NCBI GenBank assembly: GCA_944474755.1
Contig: OX104124.1
Location: forward strand, 26,572,452-26,636,451
Source of the DNA: Limnoperna fortunei
Lineage: Eukaryota; Mollusca; Bivalvia; Mytilida; Modiolidae
Reading direction: 5' to 3'
Length of the DNA stretch: 64,000 bases
The translations under genes and the position numbers were made by a program. The notes under the pieces are model-generated. The model had not been told where the DNA came from, ran no database searches, and worked only from the letters and a program-made list of their open reading frames with translations. Below, one piece after another: positions 38,401 through 53,300 of this stretch. How positions within the stretch are numbered: position 1 is the stretch's first letter; the number at the start of each line of letters is the position of its first letter.

Positions 38401-39195
38401 TTGTGTTTTGTACAGTTTATTGACTGGTTCTTTATTGAGTTTTGTACAGTTTATTGACTTTTTCTTTATTGAGTTTTGTACAGTTTATTGACTGGTTCTT
38501 TATTGAGTTTTGTACAGTTTATTGACTAATTCTTTAGTGAGTTTTTTACAGTTTATTACTGGTTTTTTATTCAGTTTTGTACAGTTTTTTCTTACTGTTT
38601 CTTTTTCTTTATTGAGTTTTGTACAGTTTTATGACTGGTTCTTTATTGAGGTTTGTACAGTTTATTGACTGGTTCTTTCTTTTGTTTTGTACAGTTTATT
38701 GACTGTTTCTTTATTTAGTTTTGTACAGTTTATTTATAGTTTTCTATTGAGTTTTGTACAGTTTTTTTGACTGGTTCTTTATTGAGTTTTGTACAGTTTA
38801 TTGACTGTTTCTTTATTGAGTTTTGTACAGTTTATTGACTGTTTCTTTATTTAGTTTTGTACAATTTATTGACTGGTTCTTTCTTTTGTTTTGTACAGTT
38901 TATTGACTGGTTCTTTATTGAGTTTTGTACAGTTTATTGACTGTTTCTTTATTTAGTTTTGTACAGTTTATTGACTGTTTCTTTATTTAATTTGTGTACA
39001 ATTTATTGACTGGTTCTTTATTTAGTTTTGTACAGTTTATTGACTGTTTCTTGATTTAGTTTTGTACAGTTTATTGACTGGTCCTTTATTGAGTTTTTGA
39101 CTGGTTCTTTATTTAGTTTTGTACAGTTTTATTACTGGTTCTTTATTGAGTTTTGTACAGTTCATTGACTGGTTCTTTCTTTTGTTTTGTACAGT
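34060..39195. repeat. Repeat pair with 3,185-bp offset
   Basis: About 34060-36010 is repeated at about 37230-39195. Markers 3,185 bp apart are the A modules 34511/37696, GACTATTTC (34931/38116), TTTATTTATAG (35544/38729) and GTCCTTTATT (35896/39081). The material between the copies (36015-37230) instead matches 31480-32700 at an offset of 4,532 bp, supported by the private GTGTAGTTATTGAC at 31916 and 36448. The block is therefore a mosaic of two sources. Confidence 0.78.
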
Positions 39196-41094
39196 TTATT
39201 GACCGGTTCTTTATTGAGTTTTGTACAGTTTATTGACTTGTTCTTTATTGAGTTTTGTATAGTTATTGACTGGTTCTTTATTGAATTTTGTACAGTTGAT
39301 TGACTAATTCTTTATTGAGTTTTGTACTGTTTATTACTGGTTCTTTATTCAGTTTTGTACAGTTTATTGACTGTTTCTTTATTGAGTTTTGTACAGTTTA
39401 TTGACTGGTTCTTTGTTCAGTTTTGTTCTGTTTATTGACTGGTTCTTTATTCAGTTTTGTACAGTTTATTGACTGGTTCTTTATTCAGTTTTGTACAGTT
39501 TTTTTGACTGTTTCTTTATTAAGTTTTGTACAGTTTTATGACTGGTTCTTTATTGAGTTTTGTACAGTTCATTGACTGGTTCTTTCTTTTGTTTTGTACA
39601 GTTCATTGACTGGTTTTTTATTGAGTTTTGTACAGTTTATTGACTGGTTCTTTATTTAGTTTTGTACAGTTTATTGACTGGTTCTTTATTGAGTTTTGTT
39701 CAGTTTATTGACTGATTCTTTATTGAGTTTTGTACAGTTTATTGACTAATTCTTTATTGAGTTTTGTACAGTTTATTGACTGGTTCTTTATTCAGTTTTG
39801 TACAGTTTATTGACTAATTCTTTATTGAGTTTTGTACAGTTTATTACTGGTTCTTTATTCAGTTCTGTACAGTTTATTGACTGGTTCTTTATTGAGTTTT
39901 GTACAGTTTATTGACTGTTTCTTTATTGAGTTTTGTACAGTTTATTGACTGTTTCTTTATTTAGTTTTGTACAATTTATTGACTGGTTCTTTCTTTTGTT
40001 TTGTACAGTTTATTGACTGGTTCTTTATTGAGTTTTGTACAGTTTATTGACTGTTTCTTTATTTAGTTTTGTACAGTTTATTGACTGGTCCTTTATTGAG
40101 TTTTTGACTGGTTCTTTATTTAGTTTTGTACAGTTTTATTACTGGTTCTTTATTGAGTTTTGTACAGTTCATTGACTGGTTCTTTCTTTTGTTTTGTACA
40201 GTTTATTGACCGGTTCTTTATTGAGTTTTGTACAGTTTATTGACTTGTTCTTTATTGAGTTTTGTATAGTTATTGACTGGTTCTTTATTGAATTTTGTAC
40301 AGTTGATTGACTAATTCTTTATTGAGTTTTGTACTGTTTATTACTGGTTCTTTATTCAGTTTTGTACAGTTTATTGACTGTTTCTTTATTGAGTTTTGTA
40401 CAGTTTATTGACTGGTTCTTTGTTCAGTTTTGTTCTGTTTATTGACTGGTTCTTTATTCAGTTTTGTACAGTTTATTGACTGGTTCTTTATTCAGTTTTG
40501 TACAGTTTTTTTGACTGTTTCTTTATTAAGTTTTGTACAGTTTTATGACTGGTTCTTTATTGAGTTTTGTACAGTTCATTGACTGGTTCTTTCTTTTGTT
40601 TTGTACAGTTCATTGACTGGTTTTTTATTGAGTTTTGTACAGTTTATTGACTGGTTCTTTATTTAGTTTTGTACAGTTTATTGACTGGTTCTTTATTGAG
40701 TTTTGTTCAGTTTATTGACTGATTCTTTATTGAGTTTTGTACAGTTTATTGACTAATTCTTTATTGAGTTTTGTACAGTTTATTGACTGGTTCTTTATTC
40801 AGTTTTGTACAGTTTATTGACTAATTCTTTATTGAGTTTTGTACAGTTTATTACTGGTTCTTTATTCAGTTCTGTACAGTTTATTGACTGGTTCTTTATT
40901 GAGTTTTGTACAGTTTATTGACTGTTTCTTTATTGAGTTTTGTACAGTTTATTGACTGTTTCTTTATTTAGTTTTGTACAATTTATTGACTGGTTCTTTC
41001 TTTTGTTTTGTACAGTTTATTGACTGGTTCTTTATTGAGTTTTGTACAGTTTATTGACTGTTTCTTTATTTAGTTTTGTACAGTTTATTGACTG
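39081..41094. repeat. 1,007-bp tandem duplication
   Basis: Copies are 39081-40087 and 40088-41094. Both begin with GTCCTTTATTGAGTTTTTGAC and carry the private change AGTTCTGTAC at 39861 and 40868, exactly 1,007 bp apart, as well as TATTGACCGG and GTTGATTGAC. The near identity of the copies suggests a very recent event. Confidence 0.88.
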
Positions 41095-43799
41095 TTTCTT
41101 TATTTAGTTTGTGTGCAATTTATTGACTGGTTCTTTATTGAGTTTGTGTACAATTTATTGACTGGCTCTTTATTGAATTTTGTACAGTTTATTGACTGGT
41201 TCTTTATTTAGTTTTGTACAGTTTATTGACTGGTTCTTTATTTAGTTTTGTTCAGTTTATTGACTGGTTCTTTATTGAGTTTTGTACAGTTTATTGACTG
41301 TTTCTTTATTTAGTTTTGTACAGTTTTTGACTGGTTCTTTATTTAGTTTTGTACAGTTTATTGACTGGTTCTTTATTCAGTTTTGTACAATTTATTGACT
41401 GGTTTTTGATTTAGTTTTGTACAGTTTATTGACTGGTTCTTAGTTCAGTTTTGTACAGTTTATTGACTGGTTCTTTGTTCAGTTTTGTTCAGTTTATTGA
41501 CTGGTTCTTTATTGAGTTTTGTACAGTTTATTGACTAATTCTTTATTGAGTTTTGTACAGTTTATTGACTGGTTCTTTATTCAGTTTTGTACAGTTTATT
41601 GACTAATTCTTTATTGAGTTTTGTACAGTTTATTACTGGTTCTTTATTCAGTTTTGTACAGTTAATTGACTGGTTCTTTATTGAGTTTTGTACAGTTTAT
41701 TGACTGTTTCTTTATTGAGTTTTGTACAGTTTATTGACTGTTTCTTTATTTAGTTTTGTACAATTTATTGACTGGTTCTTTCTTTTGTTTTGTACAGTTT
41801 ATTGACTGGTTCTTTATTGAGTTTTGTACAGTTTATTGACTGTTTCTTTATTTGGTTTTGTACAGTTTATTGACTGTTTCTTTATTTAGTTTGTGTGCAA
41901 TTTATTGACTGGTTCTTTATTGAGTTTGTGTACAATTTATTGACTGGTTCTTTATTGAATTTTGTACAATTTATTGACTGGTTCTTTATATAGTTTTGTA
42001 CAGTTTATTGACTGTTTCTTTATTTAGTTTTGTACAGTTTATTGACTGGTTCTTTATTGAGTTTTGTACAGTTTATTGACTGTTTCTTTATTTAGTTTTG
42101 TACAGTTTTTGACTGGTTCTTTATTTAGTTTTGTACAGTTTATTGACTGGTTCTTTATTGAGTTTGTGTACATTTTATTGACTGGTTCTTTATTGAATTT
42201 TGTACAGTTTATTGACTGGCTCTTTATTGAGTTTTGTATAGTTATTGACTTGTTCTTTATTGAGTTATGTACAGTTTATTGACTAATTCTTTATTGAGTT
42301 TTGTACAGTTTATTGACTGTTTCTTTATTTAGTTTTGTACAGTTTATTGACTGGTTCTTTCTTTTGTTTTGTACAGTTTATTGACTGGTTCTTTATTGAG
42401 TTTTGTACAGTTTATTGACTGTTTCTTTATTTAGTTTTGTACAGTTTATTGACTGTTTCTTTATTTAGTTTGTGTACAATTTATTGACTGGTTCTTTATT
42501 TAGTCTTGTACAGTTTATTGACTGTTTCTTTATTTAGTTTTGTACAGTTTTATGACTGGTTCTTTAGTGAGTTTTGTACAGTTTATTGACTGTTTCTTTA
42601 TTTAGTTTTGTACAGTTTTTTGACTGGTTCTTTATTTAGTTTTGTACAGTTTATTGATTGGTTCTTTATTGAGTTTGTGTACAATTTATTGACTGGTTCT
42701 TTATTGAGTTTTGTACAGTTTATTGACTGGTTCTTTATTGAGTTTTGTATAGTTATTGACTGGTTCTTTATTGAATTTTGTACAGTTTATTGACTAATTC
42801 TTTATTGAGTTTTGTACAGTTTATTACTGGTTCTTTATTCAGTTTTGTACAGTTTATTGACTGTTTCTTTATTGAGTTTTGTACAGTTTATTGACTGGTT
42901 CTTTGTTCAGTTTTGTTCTGTTTATTGACTGGTTCTTTATTCAGTTTTGTACAGTTTATTGACTGGTTCTTTATTCAGTTTTGTACAGTTTTTTCTTACT
43001 GTTTCTTTTTCTTTATTGAGTTTTGTACAGTTTTATGACTGGTTCTTTATTGAGGTTTGTACAGTTTATTGACTGGTTCTTTCTTTTGTTTTGTACAGTT
43101 TATTGACTGTTTCTTTATTGAGTTTTGTACAGTTTATTGACTGTTTCTTTATTTAGTTTTGTACAATTTATTGACTGGTTCTTTCTTTTGTTTTGTACAG
43201 TTTATTGACTGGTTCTTTATTGAGTTTTGTACAGTTTATTTACTGTTTCTTTATTTAGTTTTGTACAGTTTATTGACTGTTTCTTTATTTAGTTTGTGTA
43301 CAATTTATTGACTGGTTCTTTATTTAGTTTTGTACAGTTTATTGACTGTTTCTTGATTTAGTTTTGTACAGTTTATTGACTGGTTCTTTATTGAGTTTTG
43401 TACAGTTTATTGACTGTTTCTTTATTTAGTTTTGTACAGTTTTTGACTGGTTCTTTATTTAGTTTTGTACAGTTTATTGACTGGTTCTTTATTGAGTTTG
43501 TGTACATTTTATTGACTGGTTCTTTATTGAATTTTGTACAGTTTATTGACTGGCTCTTTATTGAGTTTTGTATAGTTATTGACTTGTTCTTTATTGAATT
43601 TTGTACAGTTTATTGACTAATTCTTTATTGAGTTTTGTACAGTTTATTACTGGTTCTTTATTCAGTTTTGTACAGTTTATTGACTGTTTCTTTATTGAGT
43701 TTTGTACAGTTTATTGACTGTTTCTTTATTTAGTTTTGTACAGTTTATTGACTGGTTCTTTCTTTTGCTTTGTACAGTTTATTGACTGGTTTTTTATTG

Positions 43800-46700
43800 A
43801 GTTTTGTACAGTTTATTGACTGTTTCTTTATTTAGTTTTGTACAGTTTATTGACTGTTTATTTATTTAGTTTGTGTACAATTTATTGACTGGTTATTTGT
43901 TTAGTTTTGTACAGTTTATTGACTGTTTCTTTCTTTAGTTTTGTACAGTTTATTGACTGGTTCTTTATTGAGTTTTGTACAGTTTATTGACTGTTTCTTT
44001 ATTTAGTTTTGTACAGTTTTTGACTGGTTCTTTATTTAGTTTTGTACAGTTTATTGACTGGTTCTTTATTGAGTTTGTGTACAATTTATTGACTGGTTCT
44101 TTATTGAATTTTGTACAGTTTATTGACTGGTTCTTTATTGAGTTTTGTATAGTTATTGACTGGTTCTTTATTTAGTTTTGTACAGATAATTGACTGGCTC
44201 TTAGTTCAATTTTGTACAGTTTATTGACTGGTTCTTTGTTCAGTTTTGTTCAGTTTATTGACTGGTTCTTTATTGAGTTTTGTACAGTTTATTGACTAAT
44301 TCTTTATTGAGTTTTGTACAGTTTATTGACTGTTTCTTTATTTAGTTTTGTACAGTTTATTGACTGGTTCTTTCTTTTGTTTTGTACAGTTTATTGACTG
44401 GTTCTTTCTTTTGTTTTGTACAGTTTATTGACTGTTTCTTTATTTAGTTTTGTACAGTTTATTGACTGTTTCTTTATTTAGTTTGTGTACAATTTATTGA
44501 CTGGTTCTTTATTTAGTCTTGTACAGTTTATTGACTGTTTCTTTATTTAGTTTTGTACAGTTTATTGACTGGTTCTTTATTGAGTTTTGTACAGTTTATT
44601 GACTGTTTCTTTATTTAGTTTTGTACAGATTTTGACTGGTTCTTTATTTAGCTTTGTACAGTTTATTGATTGGTTCTTTATTGAGTTTGTATACAATTTA
44701 TTGACTGGTTCTTTATTGAATTTTGTACAGTTTATTGACTGGTTCTTTATTGAGTTTTGTATAGTTATTGACTGGTTCTTTATTGAATTTTGTACAGTTT
44801 ATTGACTAATTCTTTATTGAGTTTTGTACAGTTTATTACTGGTTCTTTATTCAGTTTTGTACAGTTTATTGACTGTTTCTTTATTGAGTTTTGTACAGTT
44901 TATTGACTGGTTCTTTGTTCAGTTTTGTTCTGTTTATTGACTGGTTCTTTATTCAGTTTTGTACAGTTTATTGACTGGTTCTGTATTCAGTTTTGTACAG
45001 TTTTTTCTTACTGTTTCTTTTTCTTTATTGAGTTTTGTACAGTATTATGACTGGTTCTTTATTGAGGTTTGTACAGTTTATTGACTGGTTCTTTCTTTTG
45101 TTTTGTACAGTTTATTGACTGTTTCTTTATTTAGTTTTGTACAGTTCATTGACAGTTTTCTATTGAGTTTTGTACAGTTTTTTTGACTGGTTCTTTATTG
45201 AGTTTTGTACAGTTTATTGACTGTTTCTTTATTGAGTTTTGTACAGTTTATTGACTGTTTCTTTATTTAGTTTTGTACAATTTATTGACTGGTTCTTTCT
45301 TTTGTTTTGTACAGTTTATTGACTGGTTCTTTATTGAGTTTTGTACAGTTTATTGACTGTTTCTTTATTTAGTTTTGTACAGTTTATTGACTGTTTCTTT
45401 ATTTAGTTTGTGTACAATTTATTGACTGGTTCTTTATTTAGTTTTGTACAGTTTATTGACTGTTTCTTGATTTAGTTTTGTACAGTTTATTGACTGGTTC
45501 TTTATTGAGTTTTGTACAGTTTATTGACTGGTTCTTTATTCAGTTTTGTACAGTTTTTTCTTACTGTATCTTTTTCTTTATTGAGTTTTGTACAGTTTTA
45601 TGACTGGTTCTTTATTGAGGTTTGTACAGTTTATTGACTGGTTCTTTCTTTTGCTTTGTACAGTTTATTGACTGTTTCTTTATTTAGTTTTGTAAAGTTT
45701 ATTGACAGTTTTCTATTGAGTTTTGTACAGTTTTTTTGACTGGTTCTTTATTGAGTTTTGTACAGTTTATTGACTGTTTCTTTATTGAGTTTTGTACAGT
45801 TTATTGACTGTTTCTTTATTTAGTTTTGTACAATTTATTGACTGGTTCTTTCTTTTGTTTTGTACAGTTTATTGACTGGTTCTTTATTGAGTTTTGTACA
45901 GTTTATTGGCTGTTTCTTTATTTAGTTTTGTACAGTTTATTGACTGTTTCTTTATTTAGTTTGTGTACAATTTATTGACTGGTTCTTTATTTTGTTTTGT
46001 ACAGTTTATTGACTGTTTCTTGATTTAGTTTTGTACAGTTTATTGACTGGTTCTTTATTGAGTTTTGTACAGTTTATTGACTCTTTATTTAGTTTTGTAC
46101 AGTTTTTGACTGGTTCTTTATTTAGTTTTGTACAGTTTATTGACTGGTTCTTTATTGAGTTTGTGTACATTTTATTGACTGGTTCTTTATTGAATTTTGT
46201 ACAGTTTATTGACTGGCTCTTTATTGAGTTTTGTATAGTTATTGACTTGTTCTTTATTGAATTTTGTACAGTTTATTGACTAATTCTTTATTGAGTTTTG
46301 TACAGTTTATTACTGGTTCTTTATTCAGTTTTCTACAGTTTATTGACTGTTTCTTTATTGAGTTTTGTACAGTTTATTGACTGTTTCTTTATTGAGTTTT
46401 GTACAGTTTATTGACTGTTTCTTTATTGAGTTTTGTACAGTTTATTGACTGGTTCTTTATTGAGTTTTGTACAGTTTATTGACTGTTTCTTTATTGAGTT
46501 TTGTACAGTTTATTGACTGGTTCTTTATTGAGGTTTGTACAGTTTATTGACTGGTTCTTTCTTTTGTTTTGTACAGTTTATTGACTGTTTCTTTATTTAG
46601 TTTTGTACAGCTTATTGACAGTTTTCTATTGAGTTTTGTACAGTTTTTTTGACTTGTTCTTTATTGAGTTTTGTACAGTTTATTGACTGTTTCTTTATTA

Positions 46701-47200
46701 AGTTTTGTACAGTTTATTGACTGTTTCTTTATTTAGTTTTGTACAATTTATTGACTGGTTCTTTCTTTTGTTTTGTACAGTTTATTGACTGGTTCTTTAT
46801 TGAGTTTTGTACAGTTTATTGACTGTTTCTTTATTTAGTTTTGTACAGTTTATTGACTGTTTCTTTATTTAGTTTGTGTACAATTTATTGACTGGTTTTT
46901 TATTTAGTTTTGTACAGTTTATTGACTGTTTCTTGATTTAGTTTTGTACAGTTTATTGACTGGTTCTTTATTGAGTTTTGTGCAGTTAATTGACTGTTTC
47001 TTTATTTAGTTTTGTACAGTTTTTTACTGGTTCTTTATTTAGTTTTGTACAGTTTATTGACTGGTTCTTTATTGAATGTGTGTACATTTTATTGACTGGT
47101 TCTTTATTGAATGTTGTACAGTTTATTGACTGGCTCTTTATTGAGTTTTGTATAGTTATTGACTTGTTCTTTATTGAATTTTGTACAGTTTATTGACTAA
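43800..47200. repeat. Segment shared with 56300-61100
   Basis: This segment recurs 12.35-13.2 kb downstream. Markers include GTATACAATTTATTG (44687/57037), GATTTTGACTGG, CTGTATCTTTTTC (offset 13,197), GACTCTTTATTTAG (46080/59276) and GTTAATTGAC followed by GTTTTTTACTGG (46986; 60113, 60963 and 63417). The offset steps from 12,519 to 12,349 (170 bp, five monomers) and then to 13,197 (848 bp, about twenty-five monomers), showing in-register loss and gain after the duplication. Confidence 0.8.
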
Positions 47201-50200
47201 TTCTTTATTGAGTTTTGTACAGTTTATTACTTGTTCTTTATTCAGTTTTGTACAGTTTATTGACTGTTTCTTTATTGAGTTTTGTACAGTTTATTGACTA
47301 GTTCTTTGTTCAGTTTTGTTTTGTTTATTGACTGGTTCTTTATTCAGTTTTGTACAGTTTATTGACTGGTTCTTTATTCAGTTTTGTACAGTTTTTTTGA
47401 CTGTTTCTTTATTGAGTTTTGTACAGTTTTATTACTGGTTCTTTATTGAGTTTTGTACAGTTCATTGACTGGTTCTTTCTTTTGTTTTGTACAGTTTTTT
47501 GACCGGTTCTTTATTGAGTTTTGTACAGTTTATTGACTTGTTCTTTATTGAGTTTTGTATAGTTATTGACTGGTTCTTTATTGAATTTTGTACAGTTGAT
47601 TGACTAATTCTTTATTGAGTTTTGTACTGTTTATTACTGGTTCTTTATTCAGTTTTGTACAGTTTATTGACTCTTTCTTTATTGAGTTTTGTACAGTTTA
47701 TTGACTGGTTCTTTGTTCAGTTTTGTTCTGTTTATTGACTGGTTCTTTATTCAGTTTTGTACAGTTTATTGACTGGTTCTTTATTCAGTTTTGTACAGTT
47801 TTTTTGACTGTTTCTTTATTAAGTTTTGTACAGTTTTATGTCTGGTTCTTTATTGAGTTTTGTACAGTTCATTGACTGGTTCTTTCTTTTGTTTTGTACA
47901 GTTCATTGACTGGTTTTTTATTGAGTTTTGTACAGTTTATTGACTGGTTCTTTATTTAGTTTTGTACAGTTTATTGACTGGTTCTTTATTGAGTTTTGTT
48001 CAGTTTATTGACTGATTCTTTATTGAGTTTTGTACAGTTTATTGACTAATTCTTAATTGAGCTTTGTACAGTTTACTGACTGGTTCTTTATTCAGTTTTG
48101 TACAGTTTATTGACTGGTTCTTTATTCAGTTTTTTACAATTTATTGACTGGTTCTTTATTTAGTTTTGTACAGTTTATTGACTGGTTCTTAGTTCAGTTT
48201 TGTACAGTTTATTGACTGGTTCTTTGTTCAGTTTTGTTCAGTTTATTGACTGGTTCTTTATTGAGTTTTGTACAGTTTATTGACTAATTCTTTATTGAGT
48301 TTTGTACAGTTTATTGACTGGTTCTTTATTCAGTTTTGTACAGTTTATTGACTAATTCTTTATTGAGTTTTGTACAGTTTATTACTGGTTCTTTATTCAG
48401 TTTTGTACAGTTTATTGACTAGTTCTTTATTGAGTTTTGTACAGTTTATTGACTGTTTCTTTATTGAGTTTTGTACAGTTTATTGACTGTTTCTTTATTT
48501 AGTTTTGTACAATTTATTGACTGGTTCTTTCTTTTGTTTTGTACAGTTTATTGACTGGTTCTTTATTGAGTTTTGTACAGTTTATTGACTGTTTCTTTAT
48601 TTAGTTTTGTACAGTTTATTGACTGTTTCTTTATTTAGTTTGTGTACAATTTATTGACTGGTTCTTTATTTAGTTTTGTACAGTTTATTGACTGTTTCTT
48701 GATTTAGTTTTGTACAGTTTATTGACTGGTTCTTTATTGAGTTTTGTACAGTTTATTGGCTGTTTCTTTATTTAGTTTTGTACAGTTTTTGACTGGTTCT
48801 TTATTTAGTTTTGTACAGTTTATTGACTGGTTCTTTATTGAGTTTGTGTACATTTTATTGACTGGTTCTTTATTGAATTTTGTACAGTTCATTGACTGGC
48901 TCTTTATTGAGTTTTGTATGGTTATTGACTTGTTCTTTATTGAGTTATGTACAGTTTATTGACTAATTCTTTATTGAGTTTTGTACAGTTTATTGACTGT
49001 TTCTTTATTTAGTTTTGTACAGTTTATTGACTGGTTCTTTCTTTTGTTTTGTACTGTTTATTGACTGGTTCTTTATTGAGTTTTGTACAGTTTATTGACT
49101 GTTTCTTTATTTAGTTTTGTACAGTTTATTGACTGTTTCTTTATTGAGTTTGTGTACAATTTATTGACTGGTTCTTTATTTAGTCTTGTACAGTTTATTG
49201 ACTGTTTCTTTATTTAGTTTTGTACAGTTTATTGACTGGTTCTTTAGTGAGTTTTGTACAGTTTATTGACTGTTTCTTTATTTAGTTTTGTACAGTTTTT
49301 GACTGGTTTTTTATTTAGTTTTGTACAGTTTATTGATTGGTTCTTTATTGAGTTTGTGTACAATTTATTGACTGGTTCTTTATTGAGTTTTGTACAGTTT
49401 ATTGACTGGTTCTTTATTGAGTTTTGTATAGTTATTGACTGGTTCTTTATTGAATTTTGTACAGTTTATTGACTAATACTTTATTGAGTTTTGTACAGTT
49501 TATTACTGGTTCTTTATTCAGTTTTGTACAGTTTATTGACTGTTTCTTTATTGAGTTTTGTACAGTTTATTGACTGGTTCTTTGTTCAGTTTTGTTCTGT
49601 TTATTGACTGGTTCTTTATTCAGTTTTGTACAGTTTATTGACTGGTTCTTTATTTAGTTTTGTACAGTTTTTTCTTACTGTTTCTTTTTCTTTATTGAGT
49701 TTTGTACATTTTTATGACTGGTTCTTTATTGAGGTTTGTACAGTTTATTGACTGGTTCTTTCTTTTGTTTTGTACAGTTTCTTGACTGTTTCTTTATTTA
49801 GTTTTGTACAGTTTATTGACAGTTTTCTATTGAGTTTTGTACAGTTTTTTTGACTGGTTCTTTATTGAGTTTTGTACAGTTTATTGACTGTTTCTTTATT
49901 CAGTTTTCTACAGTTTATTGACTGTTTCTTTATTTAGTTTTGTACAATTTATTGACTGGTTCTTTCTTTTGTTTTGTACAGTTTATTCACTGGTTCTTTA
50001 TTGAGTTTTGTACAGTTTATTGACTGTTTCTTTATTTAGTTTTGTACAGTTTATTGACTGTTTCTTTATTTAGTTTGTGTACAATTTATTGACTGGTTCT
50101 TTATTTAGTTTTGTACAGTTTATTGACTGTTTCTTGATTTAGTTTTGTACAGTTTATTGACTGGTTCTTTATTGAGTTTTGTACAGTTTATTGACTGTTT

Positions 50201-50309
50201 CTTTATTTAGTTTTGTACAGTTTTTGACTGGTTCTTTATTTAGTTTTGTACAGTTTATTGACTGGTTCTTTATTGAGTTTGTGTACATTTTATTGACTGG
50301 TTCTTTATT

Positions 50310-53300
50310 GAATTTTGTACAGTTTATTGACTGGCTCTTTATTGAGTTTTGTATAGTTATTGACTTGTTCTTTATTGAATTTTGTACAGTTTATTGACTA
50401 ATTCTTTATTGAGTTTTGTACAGTTTATTACTGGTTCTTTATTCAGTTTTGTACAGTTTATTGACTGTTTCTTTATTGAGTTTTGTACAGTTTATTGACT
50501 GTTTCTTTATTGAGTTTTGTACAGTTTATTGACTGTTTCTTTATTGAGTTTTGTACAGTTTATTGACTGGTTCTTTATTGAGTTTTGTACAGTTTATTGA
50601 CTGTTTCTTTATTGCGTTTTGTACAGTTTATTGACTGGTTCTTTATTAAGTTTTGAACAGTTTATTGACTGGTTCTTTATTAAGCTTTGTAAAGTTTATT
50701 GACTGTTCTTTATTGAGTTTTGTATAGTTTATTGACTAATTCTTTATTGAGTTTTGTACAGTTTATTGACTGTTTCTTTATTGAAGTTTTGTACAGTTTA
50801 TTGACTCTTTCTTTATTTAGTTTTGTACAATTTATTGACTAGTTCTTTATTTAGTTTTGAACAGTTTATTCACTGGTTCTTTATTGAGTTTTGTACAGTT
50901 TATTGACTGGTTATTTATTGAGTTTTGTACAGTTTATTGACTTTTTCTTTATTGAGTTTTGTACAGTGTATTGACTGGTTCTTTATTGAGTTTTGTACAG
51001 TTTATTGACTAATTCTTTAGTGAGTTTTGTACAGTTTATTTCTGGTTCTTTATTCAGTTTTGTACAGTTTATTGACTGTTTCTTTATTTAGTTTTGTACA
51101 GTTTATTGACTGGTCCTTTGTTCAGTTTTCTTCTGTTTATTGACTGGTTCTTTATTCACTTTTGTACAGTTTATTGACTGGTTCTTTATTCAGTTTTGTA
51201 CAGTTTATTGACTGGTTCTTTATTTAGTTTTGTACAGTTTATTGGCTGTTTCTTTATTTAGTTTTGTACAGTTTATTGACTGTTTCTATATTGAGTTTTG
51301 TACAGTTTTTTCACTGGTTCTTTATTGAGTTTTGTACAGTTTATTGGCTGTTTCTTTATTAAGTTTTGTACGGTTTATTGACTGTTTTTTTATTTAGTTT
51401 TGTACAGTTTATTGACAGTTTCTTTATTTAGTTTTGTACAGTTTATTGACTGTTTCTTTATTTAGTTTGTGTGCAATTTATTGACTGGTTCTATATTTAG
51501 TTTTGTACAGTTTAATGACTGGGTCTTTATTTAGTTTTGTACAGTTTACTGACTGTTTCTTTATTTAGTTTTGTACAGTTTATTGACTGTTTCTGTATTT
51601 AGTTTTGTACAGTTTATTGACTGGTTCTTTATTGAGTTTTGTACAGTTTATTGACTGTTTCTTTATTTAGTTTGTGTGCAATTTATTGACTGGTTCTTTA
51701 TTGAGTTTGTGTACAATTTATTGACTGGTTCTTTATTGAATTTTGTACAGTTTATTGACTGGTTCTTTATTTAGTTTTGTACAGTTTATTGACTGGTTCT
51801 TTGTTCAGTTTTGTTCAGTTTATTGACTGTTTCATTATTGAGTTTTGTACAGTTTATTGACTGGTTCTAATTCAGTTTTGTACAGTTTATTGACTGGTTC
51901 TTTATTTAGTTTTGTACAGTTTATTGACTGTTTCTTTATTGAGTTTTGTATAGTTTATGGACTGATTCTTTATTGAGTTTTGTACAGTTTTTTGACTGTT
52001 TCTTTATTGTGTTTTGTACAGTTTATTGACTAGTTCTTTATTGAGTTTTGTACAGTTTATTGACTGTTTCTTTAATGAGTTTTGTACAGTTTATTGACTG
52101 TTTCTTTAATTAGTTTTGTACAGTTTATTGACTGGTTCTTTATTTAGTTTTGTACAGTTTATTGACTGGTTCTTTATTGTGTTTTGTACAGTTTATTGAC
52201 TAGTTCTTTATTGAGTTTTGTACAGTTTATTGACTGGTTCTTTATTGAGTTTTGTACAGTTTATTGACTGGTTCTTTATTGAGTTTTGTACAGTTTATTG
52301 ACTAATTCTTTATTGAGTTTTGTACAGTTTATTACTGGTTCTGTATTCTGTTTTGTACAGATTATTGACTGTTTCTTTATTGAGTTTTGTACAGTTTATT
52401 GACTGGTTCTTTGTTCAGTTTTCTTCTGTTTATTGACTGGTTCTTTATTCAGTTTTGTACAGTTTATTGACTGGTTCTTTATTTAGTTTTGTACAGTTTA
52501 TTTACTGTTTCTTTATTTAGTTTTGTACAGTTTATTGACTGTTTTCTATTGAGTTTTGTACAGTTTTTTTTTCTGGTTCTTTATTGAGTTTTGTACAGTT
52601 TATTGACTGTTTCTTTATTGAGTTTTGTACAGTTTAATGACTGTTTCTTTTTTTAGTTTTGTACAGTTTATTGACTGGTTCTTTCTTTTGTTTCGTACAG
52701 TTTATTGACTGTTTCTTTATTTAGTTTGTGTACAATTTATTGACTGGTTATTTATTTAGTTTTGTACAGTTTATTGACTGTTTCTTTATTTAGTTTTGTA
52801 CTGTTTATTGACTGGTTCTTTATTGAGTTTTGTACAGTTTATTTACTGTTTCATTATTTAGTTTTGTACAGTATTTGACTGGTTCTTTGTTTAGTTTTGT
52901 ACAGTTTATTGACTGGTTCTTAGTTCAGTTTTGTACAGTTTATTCACTGGTTCTTTATTTAGTTTTGTACAGTTTATTGACTGTTTTCTATTGAGTTTTG
53001 TACATTTTTTTTTACTGGTTCTTTATTGAGTTTTGTACAGTTTATTGACTGTTTCTTTATTGAGTTTTGTACAGTTTATTGACTGTTTCTTTATTTAGTT
53101 TTGTAGTTTATTGACTGGTTCTTTCTTTTGCTTTGTACAGTTTATTGACTGGTTCTTTATTGAGTTTTGTACAGTTTATTGACTGTTTCTTTATTTAGTT
53201 TTGTACAGTTTATTGACTGTTTCTTTATTTAGTTTGTGTACAATTTATTGACTGGTTATTTGTTTAGTTTTGTACAGTTTATTGACTGTTTCTTTCTTTA

